Virus record (IMG/VR): IMGVR_UViG_3300027754_000191 | Coordinates: 1-41,600 of that record | Reading direction: 5' to 3' (one strand) | DNA length: 41,600 nt | DNA from: a virus | Shown here: one piece after another, positions 7,938 to 15,188 of the stretch | Position numbering within the stretch: the stretch's first letter is position 1 | Layout of the letters: every line of letters begins with the position of its first letter | Position numbers and translations under genes: made by a program | Notes under the pieces: model-generated | What the model was told of the DNA's origin: nothing | The model's database searches: none | What the model saw: only the letters and a program-made list of their open reading frames with translations

Positions 7938-8270
7938 TGTTGATATTCACTGAACACGTTCTGGACCCCGGTTCGAATCCGGGCAGGTCCACCATAGATA
8001 CACACTAAACTAGGTTCAGGTATTTTCCGAAAGCCTATGTTGATAGCGACAGCCTGGAAGCTGGAGTAGGCAGTTTATGTGTGTATCTTTGCTGGGCCTG
8101 AGTTGGGCATCGACAGGCGAACTAGGCAGGATGGAGTCACCGGGATCTAAGCGCCGTTACCGCGAAGAAAACTACAGTTGCAAACGATAACTTTGCTCCT
8201 TCTTACGAGGCTATTGCAGCGTAAATGAGTTTTTGGCAGTTTTGACTTGGAAACAGAATAAAACTGCCGC
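7935..8270 (+). ncRNA. ssrA: Circularly permuted two-piece tmRNA (transfer-messenger RNA)
   Basis: tmRNA frees stalled ribosomes and tags the unfinished protein. Here the gene is permuted: the acceptor piece (about 7935-7994) ends in a T arm CCCGG-TTCGAAT-CCGGG and CCA, and the coding piece starts downstream at 8094. GGGCCTG (8094-8100) pairs with CAGGTCC (7984-7990) to form a 7-bp acceptor stem whose third pair is G-U, the alanine identity element. The coding piece contains the conserved GGCATCGACAGG D-region and a resume codon GCA at 8180, giving the tag ANDNFAPSYEAIAA and a TAA at 8222. ANDN at the start and AA at the end are typical of alphaproteobacterial tags. A 9-bp hairpin (8235-8243 with 8260-8268) probably marks the 3' end. 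The outer ends are estimates. Confidence 0.93.
7995..8093 (+). other. tmRNA intervening segment with long clamp stem
   Basis: The 99 nt between the CCA and the 5' GGG should be removed when the permuted precursor matures. AGATACACAC (7996-8005) pairs with GTGTGTATCT (8079-8088), and TAAACT (8006-8011) continues the helix with AGTTTA (8072-8077) after one bulged T: 16 bp. GCCTA (8033-8037) and TAGGC (8067-8071) may form an inner stem. The clamp would hold the two halves together before processing, presumably by host RNase P at the 5' end and 3' tRNA nucleases. Confidence 0.8.
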
Positions 8271-8290
8271 TTACACACAAGGACACAACA

Positions 8291-8554
8291 ATGCCAAATT
8301 GGCCAAACAGTGTTTTAGTTGATAGAGTTGAGTATCCGCTAACAACACCGGGCACATCCATTGAGACTAAACTGATTAACGGCATCCATGAACTAATACC
8401 AGTGATGCGGTTTTACACTGTTATTGACGGCTGCACAACAAAACTTAAAACCAAAGTAGAGTTTGTGCATACAAAAGACACAGTAGATCACAGTGCTGTT
8501 CGAACATTTGTTGACGATGTAACTAAAGAAATTGAAATGGCAATCGCAGCCTAA
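8291..8554 (+). CDS. Unknown small protein after tmRNA
   Basis: This codes for 87 aa starting MPNWPNSVLVDRVEY, with AAGGA 8 nt upstream. It is a mixed alpha/beta soluble protein whose last 20 residues look helical. No motif is recognised. It begins 20 nt after the hairpin that ends the tmRNA coding piece and could be read through from the tmRNA promoter. Confidence 0.6.
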   Translation: MPNWPNSVLVDRVEYPLTTPGTSIETKLINGIHELIPVMRFYTVIDGCTTKLKTKVEFVHTKDTVDHSAVRTFVDDVTKEIEMAIAA

Positions 8555-8582
8555 TTAATAATTGGCCTGCAAAGGATAACTG

Positions 8583-8747
8583 ATGATCAAATGGTATAAG
8601 TTTTTAAGAAAACAAGGCTATTCGATAAGTATTTCCTTTTCTAGTGCAATATATAACTGCAGACACTGGTACCCCGAAGGCGAATGGCCTTATGGAATGA
8701 AGAAAAAATATAAAGGAAACAACTATGGCAATGAATCATCAATCTAA
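8583..8747 (+). CDS. Small basic protein, unknown
   Basis: This ORF codes for 54 aa (MIKWYKFLRKQGYSISIS...). AAAGGAT stands 6 nt upstream of the ATG. The product is rich in Lys, Tyr and Trp. Its 3' end overlaps the next small gene by 23 nt and contains that gene's ribosome binding site. Confidence 0.5.
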   Translation: MIKWYKFLRKQGYSISISFSSAIYNCRHWYPEGEWPYGMKKKYKGNNYGNESSI

Positions 8748-8901
8748 GAAAAAGACAGATGAAGATTTGATTGCTGAGTTTTTAAACAAGGGCGGGTCTG
8801 TTACCACCGGCAAAACAAAGCCAATGGCTAGCGAACTTGGTATTAGCAATCACACTTGGAATCAAAAACTTACCAAAGCAGAAAAAGACGCCAAGAAGTG
8901 A
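8725..8901 (+). CDS. Small conserved phage-type protein with FLNKGGSVT motif
   Basis: The 58-aa product (MAMNHQSKKKTDEDLIAEF...) has an excellent AAAGGAAAC site upstream. The segment LIAEFLNKGGSVTTGKTK resembles short phage proteins with a 'FL-KGG-VT' core whose function I do not know. It ends in a Lys-rich helix, so nucleic-acid contact is possible. sufE starts 27 nt downstream. Confidence 0.6.
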   Translation: MAMNHQSKKKTDEDLIAEFLNKGGSVTTGKTKPMASELGISNHTWNQKLTKAEKDAKK

Positions 8902-8928
8902 ACTGGATAGAAATATACGAGAATTGTC

Positions 8929-9327
8929 ATGCATAAGATAACACACTGGGCAGACGAACTTGGCATATTCGATGATACCATGGATCAATATGCATTTCTC
9001 ATTGAACTTGCAAAAAAACCAACAACGTTGCCCGGCGAACTTCGCACAGAAGACAAACTTGTGAATGGTTGTATCAGTAAGATATGGGTAGACGTGGGAG
9101 AGATTGACGGGCGAACCAGAGTGTATTACGACAGCGACGCACTGATAACCAAAGGGGTCACACACGTAATTTGCGATTGTTTCGATGACCTACCAATAGA
9201 TCAGGCCAAACAAATCACTAAGAGCCAATTTACCCAGATTGGATTGGAGGGTATCTTGAGCAGCAATCGTCGCAATGGGTTGTCGAGCCTTATAGAAACA
9301 CTACAAATCAAGATTGCAAGTTTGTAA
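8929..9327 (+). CDS. sufE: SufE-like sulfur acceptor protein
   Basis: The 132-aa protein matches the SufE/CsdE fold throughout: WADELGIFDDTMDQYAFLIELAK at the N terminus, the active-site loop KLVNGCISKIWVD with C48, then the GL-GILSSNRRNGL block near the C terminus. SufE takes persulfide sulfur from the cysteine desulfurase SufS and raises its activity, feeding Fe-S cluster assembly. The catalytic cysteine is intact and the length is normal. No sufS or scaffold gene lies nearby, so it would work with host partners. Possible clients here are the radical SAM enzyme at 17798 and other Fe-S enzymes. The ribosome site is weak (CGAG). Confidence 0.88.
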   Translation: MHKITHWADELGIFDDTMDQYAFLIELAKKPTTLPGELRTEDKLVNGCISKIWVDVGEIDGRTRVYYDSDALITKGVTHVICDCFDDLPIDQAKQITKSQFTQIGLEGILSSNRRNGLSSLIETLQIKIASL

Positions 9328-9342
9328 CCTTCATGCTATCAT
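9314..9342 (+). promoter_or_regulatory. Promoter before the sulfotransferase-like gene
   Basis: TTGCAA (9314-9319), a 17-nt spacer and TATCAT (9337-9342) preceded by ATGC overlap the end of sufE. The predicted start near 9349 gives a roughly 30-nt leader with TAGGA before ATG 9381. Confidence 0.5.
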
Positions 9343-9380
9343 GATATCTATAGGACTCTTGCAATGCTGATAGGATCGTG

Positions 9381-10013
9381 ATGCCAAAATACATATTCGT
9401 AACTGGGGCGCCTGGCAGCAAGTGGTGCAGTGTGGTCAACAGCATCTATCATAGTGCTGACATTGACCGCGGTGACTACAGTGATTCTCGAACCTATCGT
9501 CGCGATCTTAGTGGTCAGATGGAACTTGCACACCAAGGTGCATATTTTGATCCTGGCATGGAATTTGGTGATTGGTTCGAAGAGCTAGATGCAAACACCA
9601 AGGCCGTGTGTGAAGCTGAGTTTGATAGGCCCTGGGCAGGACATGCGCTGGGCGGTATCAAGATAATCAAAAGCCATATGTTCGCAGCCCAGATTGACTT
9701 CTTGCGCGAAACTTGGCCAGATTGTCCAGTGGTGTTAGTACATCGGTCAGAGGATGCGTGTTTAGGGCAGTGGGTACGTTGCGGTGAATTCCGTATCGCG
9801 TACCCAAAATATACATACTATAAGAATCTAGACAATATGGCATGGCATATAGATTATCAAAACAACGGTATTTTGAATGCTGCTGCACGCGCAGACGTGG
9901 ACTTTGACATAGTGGATAACCATCATCTCTGCCAGAGGCTAGGCATCAAAACACCCACAGATCATTGGCAAAATTACCCAAGGTCAGACGTAAAAGTCGC
10001 AGTTTTAAAATAG
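9381..10013 (+). CDS. Sulfotransferase-like P-loop protein
   Basis: The 210-aa protein opens with YIFVTGAPGSKWCSVV, a sulfotransferase-style 5'-phosphosulfate loop rather than a kinase Walker A (the usual GK[ST] is replaced by SKW). Later VVLVHRSEDACLGQWVRCG resembles the 3'-phosphate binding strand-helix of PAPS-dependent enzymes. I recognise the YFDPGMEFG segment from marine phage proteins annotated as sulfotransferases. The acceptor is unknown; protein, glycan or lipid are possible. ATG 9381 is preferred over GTG 9378 because TAGGA lies 5 nt before it. Catalytic assignment is uncertain. Confidence 0.65.
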   Translation: MPKYIFVTGAPGSKWCSVVNSIYHSADIDRGDYSDSRTYRRDLSGQMELAHQGAYFDPGMEFGDWFEELDANTKAVCEAEFDRPWAGHALGGIKIIKSHMFAAQIDFLRETWPDCPVVLVHRSEDACLGQWVRCGEFRIAYPKYTYYKNLDNMAWHIDYQNNGILNAAARADVDFDIVDNHHLCQRLGIKTPTDHWQNYPRSDVKVAVLK

Positions 10014-10017
10014 GCTC

Positions 10018-10046
10018 TTGTGAAAACAGTCATAGAATGCTATAAC
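10018..10046 (+). promoter_or_regulatory. Promoter giving a predicted leaderless topoisomerase mRNA
   Basis: TTGTGA (10018-10023), a 17-nt spacer and TATAAC (10041-10046) preceded by ATGC. The expected start, 7 nt after the -10, coincides with the ATG at 10053. There is no Shine-Dalgarno sequence before that ATG. Confidence 0.55.
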
Positions 10047-10052
10047 TAGCTG

Positions 10053-11939
10053 ATGAAGAAGCAATCTAACGAAATACAAAAACTCACTGACTATCAACAT
10101 CACCGTCTGCGCACGGAGATGTATCTTGGTAGTCGAAGCCCACACAGCCAGACGATCGTGAACTGGGACGGCAAGGCCCTGAAGCCAGTGGAGATGACAT
10201 GGACTCCTGCAGTCTATTGCGCATTCCGTGAGATATTAGACAATGCCCTTGACGAAGTTGTTGGGCACGGGCATGGCACTAGTGTCGGAGTTACCTATGA
10301 TCAGAAAGAGATGCTGTTCACTGTCAGCGATGACGGTAGAGGTATCCCGATTGACTGGGATGAGAATGAAAACATGCACAAAGCAACGTTGGCTTTGACG
10401 CAGGCTCGTGCAGGTCGTAACTTTGGGGCTCGCGAAGAAGTGCGCGGTACCAACGGCATCGGGGCCAGCACTGTGGTTAGCTGCAGCGAACATTTCACGT
10501 TGGATATCATTAGAGACGGTAAACGCTTCCAGCAGACATTCCGTGAAGGAAACGCTGCATTTGACGAGCTCGATATACGCGAACCCAAGATCACTAACAA
10601 TAGTGGCAAGACTGGAACTACGGTTGAGTTCAAGCTCAGCAAGGATGTGTTCAAGAAAGCTAATCTGCCGCTAGCCTTCGTTAAAGCACGCATGACAGAA
10701 ATTGCGGCAAATCATCCTAAAATTCGCTTTAGTTTCAATGGCACTCGCGTTGTAGTTAAGCCAACAGTAGCCAAGACCTTCTTTGAAGGTAAATCTGTAA
10801 TCACTGTTGATGTTAACGACAAGAACTTCAAGAGCACGTTCTATTTGGTGCCAAACTTTGCTGAAGACGGCGAATACCTGCATACTACTGTGAACGATAT
10901 CCCTGCATTCAACGGCGGGCAGCATATTGATACATTCAAGCGCATATTCTATGGTGGATTGGTGCGTGCCCTTGAGCGCGAAAGCAAGCGTCGTGGATTG
11001 ACACCTAATCGTAGCGATATCGCAGATGGATTGTTGATCTATAACGTCACAGCAATGCACGCTCCTAACTTTGATAGCCAAAGCAAGACGCGGCTGATCA
11101 ACGACGATGTTGATGGCTATATCAAAACTGTGCTTGAAGATGAAAACACCTTAAAGAACATAATCAAGAACAACAAGACTTGGATCGACGAGATCTATGC
11201 ACGCTGTGCTGCACGCACACAGAAGAAAGATGATGCCGAGCTAGCCAAGCAAGCACGCAAGATGATGCGTACCAAGGTGCCTAAGCTGTTGGATGCCAAT
11301 GGCAAAGATCGTACCAAGTGCGTGCTGTTGATCACAGAAGGTGACAGCGCCAAGACCATGGTTAGTGCTGTGCGCGATCCAGAGGTACATGGTGCATTAC
11401 CACTGCGTGGTAAAATTTTAAATGTGCGCGGCGAAGCACCCAAGACCTTGTTGGACAATCAGATACTCATGGATCTCATGACCAGCATTGGCTGTGCACT
11501 GGGACAGCGTGCTGTGCGTGCTGATCTGCGCTACGGACAAGTTTGGCTAGCAGCTGACCAAGATCCAGATGGCGCTAACATCACAGCACTATTGGTCAAC
11601 TTCTTCTACTTGCATTGGCCCGAGCTGTTTGATCCCAAGCTGCCCACGTTCTTCTACGCACTACAAACTCCGTTTATCATCCAAGAAAAAGGCAAGAACC
11701 GTCACTATTGGTATGCTGATGATTATCATACCTACAATGCCAAGGACTGGAAAGGTGCGCCAAAACCAACCCGTGCTAAGGGTCTCGGGTCGTTAGAAGA
11801 AGCAGATTGGCGCCACAGCTTGGTCAAACCAAAGTTGATACCTATCAACGACGATGGTAACTTAGGCGACGCATTAAAGTTGATATTTGATCCCAAGGGC
11901 GCTGACGCTCGCAAGGATTGGATTGCGCTGGATGTCTGA
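10053..11939 (+). CDS. T4-type DNA topoisomerase II, large (ATPase/TOPRIM) subunit
   Basis: The 628-aa protein combines the GyrB-like ATPase and TOPRIM domains found in T4 gp39 and gp60, here in one unbroken chain. Motifs: FREILDNALDEVV with catalytic E60 and N64, VSDDGRGIP, a GTNGIGAS lid glycine loop, then TOPRIM EGDSA (E429), PLRGKILNVRG and the metal-binding DQDPDG (D502, D504, D506). It would use ATP to pass one DNA duplex through another with the medium subunit encoded at 12200. The two subunit genes are separated only by a small unknown gene. The mRNA is predicted leaderless from the promoter at 10018. Confidence 0.95.
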   Translation: MKKQSNEIQKLTDYQHHRLRTEMYLGSRSPHSQTIVNWDGKALKPVEMTWTPAVYCAFREILDNALDEVVGHGHGTSVGVTYDQKEMLFTVSDDGRGIPIDWDENENMHKATLALTQARAGRNFGAREEVRGTNGIGASTVVSCSEHFTLDIIRDGKRFQQTFREGNAAFDELDIREPKITNNSGKTGTTVEFKLSKDVFKKANLPLAFVKARMTEIAANHPKIRFSFNGTRVVVKPTVAKTFFEGKSVITVDVNDKNFKSTFYLVPNFAEDGEYLHTTVNDIPAFNGGQHIDTFKRIFYGGLVRALERESKRRGLTPNRSDIADGLLIYNVTAMHAPNFDSQSKTRLINDDVDGYIKTVLEDENTLKNIIKNNKTWIDEIYARCAARTQKKDDAELAKQARKMMRTKVPKLLDANGKDRTKCVLLITEGDSAKTMVSAVRDPEVHGALPLRGKILNVRGEAPKTLLDNQILMDLMTSIGCALGQRAVRADLRYGQVWLAADQDPDGANITALLVNFFYLHWPELFDPKLPTFFYALQTPFIIQEKGKNRHYWYADDYHTYNAKDWKGAPKPTRAKGLGSLEEADWRHSLVKPKLIPINDDGNLGDALKLIFDPKGADARKDWIALDV

Positions 11940-12213
11940 CACTAGAGTTTGCATGGGAAAGTTTCAGGTCAATCGCGACGTTGGTGATTGGCTGCTAGAC
12001 AATGCCAAGCTAATCATGTTCTACACTCAAAACCAATCGCTGATAGAATGGTGTGAAGAACACATCTCATCATTCAACAGTGGCCGTTTGGTGATAATCA
12101 CAGAACCGTTTCGCACCTACGATGAGATCGGCGTGTGGATGCCGATAGATAACACTAGCGATCTAGTGCTTTGGAAGCTACGACCAGAATGGAAACAGAA
12201 TGAGCACATATAA
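11932..12213 (+). CDS. Small unknown protein between topoisomerase subunits
   Basis: This codes for 93 aa (MSDTRVCMGKFQVNRDVGDW...) starting 8 nt inside the end of the topoisomerase large-subunit gene and overlapping the medium-subunit gene by 14 nt, so all three are probably translated together. It contains SLIEWCEEHISSF and ends ...LVLWKLRPEW, a pattern that recurs in the C-terminal part of the 30129 protein and in the 32458 protein. ATG 11953 is an alternative start. Function unknown. Confidence 0.6.
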   Translation: MSDTRVCMGKFQVNRDVGDWLLDNAKLIMFYTQNQSLIEWCEEHISSFNSGRLVIITEPFRTYDEIGVWMPIDNTSDLVLWKLRPEWKQNEHI

Positions 12214-13558
12214 CAACACCACTGACTACATCAAGGGTACCAGCCGAGACTACAGCATCTATGTGTGCCAGACTCGTGGTATTCCCAGTGTGTGTGATGG
12301 GCTCAAGGATGCACAGCGCAAAGCACTGTTTGTGATCAAACCCAAGAGCGACAAGATCAAGACCATTTCTCTGGCAGGCGAGATGATCAGCCAAAACGTT
12401 TACTTGCACGGTGACGCTAGCGCAGCAGAAACGCTAAGCTTAATGGCTGCACCCTATTGCAACAACGTACCATTGCTGCACGGCATCGGCGCGTTTGGTA
12501 CCAAGGTTGGACCAACTGATTGGGGTGCAGCACGTTACACGTATCTCAAGCGCAACACGCATACCGATGCACTGGTGTTTACTGATTACGATATAGTACC
12601 ACTCAAAGAAAACTACGACGGCAGCGTGCTTGAACCCAAGAACTATCTACCGTTGGTGCCAATGGTACTGCTCAATGGTATTAGCGGTATCGCAGTTGGT
12701 TGGAGCACTGACATCCTGCCGCGTGCGCTGGATGACATCATTGACGCTACTGTTGCTGCACTGGACGGCAAGACTATCAAAATATTGGTGCCGCGCTATG
12801 ACTACCTCAACTGTGGTGTGCGCAACATTGCTGGTAACAGCTGGGAGTTTACGGGCCGCTGCCGCATTGACGGTAGCACTGTGTGGATCGAAGAGCTGCC
12901 ACCAGATCTCAGCCTCGAGAAGTTCAAAGCGCGGTTGAACACCATGGAAGAAGAGGACAAGATCCAGACCTACATTGATCGCAGTACCAAAGAGATCCGT
13001 ATCGAGATACGCTTCAAGCGCGGCACGATCAACGGCTGGACCGAAGACACTGCTATCGACTATTTCAAGCTGCGTAGCAAAGCTACTGAACGAATTGTAG
13101 TATTGGATTGGAACGGCAACAGCGTGCGCCAGTTTGAATCTGCAGAACAGGTAATAAAAGAGTATGTAGAATGGCGGCTAGGTTGGTACAAGATCCGCTA
13201 TGAAAAACTGATAGCTGATTTAACCTACCAACTGAATTGGAACTTGGCTATCAAAGCTTGCATAGATGGACAATTACCGCAGTTCTTACCCACTGCTGAT
13301 GACAAAGCTGCTATCGTTGCTAAGGTAAACGCACTGTGTGCTGCTATTGTGCTAGATGACGATCAGATAGACCGCATTGCCAGCTTGCCTAGCTATCGTT
13401 GGGCCAAGGATACCTATGCTGATGTGGTAGCTAAGATAGCTGATATAACCAAGACGATCGCAAGCCATCAGACAGTCTTGGTCGATCCTGCACTGCAACG
13501 AGCACTATATAAGCGTGAGGTCCAGGCACTTAAGAAACTGCCTAAGATAGACCGATGA
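12200..13558 (+). CDS. T4-type DNA topoisomerase II, medium (GyrA-like) subunit
   Basis: The 452-aa protein is the DNA-cutting subunit, like T4 gp52 and the N-terminal part of GyrA. IPSVCDGLKDAQRKAL matches the GyrA winged-helix start, and the catalytic tyrosine is Y113 in WGAARYTYLK, which would link covalently to the DNA 5' end. GISGIAVGWSTDILP matches the conserved tower/central region. It stops without the GyrA C-terminal DNA-wrapping domain, so it should relax rather than supercoil, as in T4. Length matches gp52 (442 aa). Confidence 0.95.
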   Translation: MSTYNNTTDYIKGTSRDYSIYVCQTRGIPSVCDGLKDAQRKALFVIKPKSDKIKTISLAGEMISQNVYLHGDASAAETLSLMAAPYCNNVPLLHGIGAFGTKVGPTDWGAARYTYLKRNTHTDALVFTDYDIVPLKENYDGSVLEPKNYLPLVPMVLLNGISGIAVGWSTDILPRALDDIIDATVAALDGKTIKILVPRYDYLNCGVRNIAGNSWEFTGRCRIDGSTVWIEELPPDLSLEKFKARLNTMEEEDKIQTYIDRSTKEIRIEIRFKRGTINGWTEDTAIDYFKLRSKATERIVVLDWNGNSVRQFESAEQVIKEYVEWRLGWYKIRYEKLIADLTYQLNWNLAIKACIDGQLPQFLPTADDKAAIVAKVNALCAAIVLDDDQIDRIASLPSYRWAKDTYADVVAKIADITKTIASHQTVLVDPALQRALYKREVQALKKLPKIDR

Positions 13559-13680
13559 TCAACTGGGCACCAAGTTACTGCACATTGTTTGATCAAGAGA
13601 TATGTATCAGACTAGACATAGACATAGCAAGGTTGCAAAATATAGCAAAGCTGTCATCAATTAACTTTAAAGGAGAGTAA
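13555..13680 (+). CDS. Possible 41-aa protein coupled to topoisomerase
   Basis: The ORF begins in an ATGA overlap with the topoisomerase stop and ends 1 nt before the BI-1 ATG (MINWAPSYCTLFDQEICIR...). Its last codons (AAAGGAGAG) double as the ribosome site of the BI-1 gene. The overlap favours a real gene, but no family is recognised. It may only be a leader that carries ribosomes to the next start. Confidence 0.4.
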   Translation: MINWAPSYCTLFDQEICIRLDIDIARLQNIAKLSSINFKGE

Positions 13681-13681
13681 T

Positions 13682-14374
13682 ATGGCTGTGACACGTGCTA
13701 TTAACACAACTACTACCGATGATCAAAGTTTGCGCGAATACATGATCGGTGTTTACAATAACATGGGGATTGGCTTGTTACTGAGTGGCATTGTTAGCTA
13801 CATCATAGGTACTGACCCCACCCTCGTTGCCATGTTCCTTGGCGGACCACAAGCATGGCTTTTTATACTTGCGCCGCTTGCCATGGTATTTGTCATGTCA
13901 TTTATGATTGACAAAATGTCTGTGACTGTTGCAAGATTTATGTTCTATGCATACGCCGCTGTTATGGGTATTAGTTTGTCCAGCATCTTTATAGTATATC
14001 AGTTGGGCAGTGTTATTCAAGTTTTTATGATCACTGCTATCATGTTTTTATCAATGAGCATATATGGATACACAACCAAACGCGATCTTACGTCGCTGGG
14101 TGGATTTTTTCTTATGGGTCTGTTCGGCTTAATTGCAGCTAGTATTTTAAATATATTCATGCAAAACTCTGCATTGGATTTTGCAATTTCCATCGTAGGT
14201 GTGGTGATTTTTGTTGGGTTAACTGCGTATGATACACAACAGATTAAAGATATTTTCTATAAAACGCACGGCGATGATAGGTCAAAGGCTGGTATCATGG
14301 GTGCACTGTCCTTGTATTTAGACTTTGTAAACCTTTTGCTGAATTTGCTGAAGTTAGTAGGCGCTAAAAAGTAA
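13682..14374 (+). CDS. Bax inhibitor-1/YccA family membrane protein
   Basis: The 230-aa protein has about seven membrane segments from residue 28 to the C terminus and the signatures of the BI-1 (YbhL/YccA) family: GYTTKRDLTSLGGFFLMGLFGLI, VGLTAYDTQQIK and the terminal GALSLYLDFVNLLLNLLKLVG. It should reside in the inner membrane. In bacteria YccA binds the FtsH-HflKC protease and slows degradation of membrane proteins; other family members act as pH-sensitive calcium leaks. A phage copy could protect phage proteins from FtsH or tune lysis timing, which is inference. AAAGGAGAG precedes the ATG and a strong terminator follows. Codons look more AT-rich than in the adjacent topoisomerase genes, hinting at separate acquisition. 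Confidence 0.93.
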   Translation: MAVTRAINTTTTDDQSLREYMIGVYNNMGIGLLLSGIVSYIIGTDPTLVAMFLGGPQAWLFILAPLAMVFVMSFMIDKMSVTVARFMFYAYAAVMGISLSSIFIVYQLGSVIQVFMITAIMFLSMSIYGYTTKRDLTSLGGFFLMGLFGLIAASILNIFMQNSALDFAISIVGVVIFVGLTAYDTQQIKDIFYKTHGDDRSKAGIMGALSLYLDFVNLLLNLLKLVGAKK

Positions 14375-14390
14375 TAGACAAATATCAAAT

Positions 14391-14418
14391 AAAATAGCCG
14401 TAGTATACGGCTATTTTT
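14391..14418 (+). terminator. Rho-independent terminator after BI-1 gene
   Basis: AAAATAGCCGTA (14391-14402) pairs perfectly with TACGGCTATTTT (14406-14417) around a 3-nt GTA loop and runs into a T tract. The symmetric A and T flanks mean it could also work in the other direction. Confidence 0.9.
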
Positions 14419-14436
14419 ACCATCAAGGATACGCAT

Positions 14437-14736
14437 ATGTCAGATTGGCTATACGAAGCAACGTATACACAGGCAATAGCAGAATCGCTGCGAGTTAAAT
14501 TGTACGACGCTGAACAAAAACTAGAAATGCTACGGTTAAAAGTCTACTACAACACAGACTTTGAAGGGCTGTGGCCTGTGGGTACTAGTGCAGTAGTTGT
14601 TGCAGAATCTGTGGAGCAAGCAGAATTGCTGTTAACTGACAAGCTTGCAGCAATTGGTCTTGCATACAGGGGTACCATGACTGAAATGGACATGACTGTG
14701 CCCCATGCAGTGATCCTACAAGACGGTAATTACTGA
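14437..14736 (+). CDS. Unknown small alpha/beta protein
   Basis: This codes for 99 aa (MSDWLYEATYTQAIAESLR...) with AAGGAT upstream, just after the terminator. The N-terminal 35 residues look helical. The rest (SAVVVAESVEQAELLLTDKLAAIGL) reads as a beta-alpha-beta unit common in small phage proteins with an 'AE-S-EQAE-LL' helix. No function can be given. Its own promoter is not obvious. Confidence 0.6.
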   Translation: MSDWLYEATYTQAIAESLRVKLYDAEQKLEMLRLKVYYNTDFEGLWPVGTSAVVVAESVEQAELLLTDKLAAIGLAYRGTMTEMDMTVPHAVILQDGNY

Positions 14737-14764
14737 TTGACAAACGTTTTACGTGTGCTACTTT
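14737..14764 (+). promoter_or_regulatory. Sigma70-type promoter, 16-nt spacer
   Basis: TTGACA (14737-14742), 16 nt, TACTTT (14759-14764) preceded by TGTGC. It starts directly at the end of the previous gene and should drive the membrane peptide gene at 14800 and those beyond. Confidence 0.6.
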
Positions 14765-14799
14765 ATTGATGTAGATGACTATACAGTATGGAGTTTCAA

Positions 14800-14970
14800 A
14801 TGTATGTGACTAAAACTATCCGCGATGTTGTTCTTAGTGTGCTTGGGGTGGCAATCTTTGCACTTGGTGCGTATGTGCTTACCCATTCATACGAAACCGG
14901 CCGTTGGTTGAAATCTGTGGATGATGCTCGGTATTTCGAATTAGATCAAGATGTGGGAGTGTCAAAATGA
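14800..14970 (+). CDS. Single-pass membrane peptide
   Basis: The 56-aa product has one strong hydrophobic segment (VVLSVLGVAIFALGAYVLTH, residues 10-29) followed by a charged tail, so it is probably an inner-membrane protein with a short cytoplasmic or periplasmic end. ATG 14800 is chosen over the in-frame ATG 14788 because TATGGAG lies 6-7 nt before it. Size and topology would suit a holin-like or accessory membrane peptide, but nothing specific supports that. It overlaps the next gene in ATGA. Confidence 0.6.
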   Translation: MYVTKTIRDVVLSVLGVAIFALGAYVLTHSYETGRWLKSVDDARYFELDQDVGVSK

Positions 14971-15182
14971 GCACTGCTGCATTGGGCGACGTCATGTCAG
15001 TAAAAGATCTTGCCGACCTAGTTGATCAGCGCTACCGAGAGCATGCTCAACTTGCGCAGTTAGTTATTAACGGCGCGGCGTCTGAAACAGAGCTACTAAA
15101 AGCTAGCGATGCACTAGGGCATGTGCAAAACGAATTAGCTGCAGCACTGGTTGATACGCCCCAGGATAAGAGACGGCGATAA
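14967..15182 (+). CDS. Small helical protein, unknown
   Basis: This 71-aa product is mostly helical (LADLVDQRYREHAQLAQLVI... LLKASDALGHVQNELAAAL) with a basic C-terminal tail DKRRR. The ATGA overlap links it to the membrane peptide upstream. No family recognised. Confidence 0.6.
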   Translation: MSTAALGDVMSVKDLADLVDQRYREHAQLAQLVINGAASETELLKASDALGHVQNELAAALVDTPQDKRRR

Positions 15183-15188
15183 CATAGC

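Noticed and set aside
7960-7994. T arm plus CCA read as the end of an ordinary tRNA
   Set aside because: No D or anticodon arm precedes it; its acceptor strand pairs with 8094-8100 downstream, which identifies a permuted tmRNA instead.
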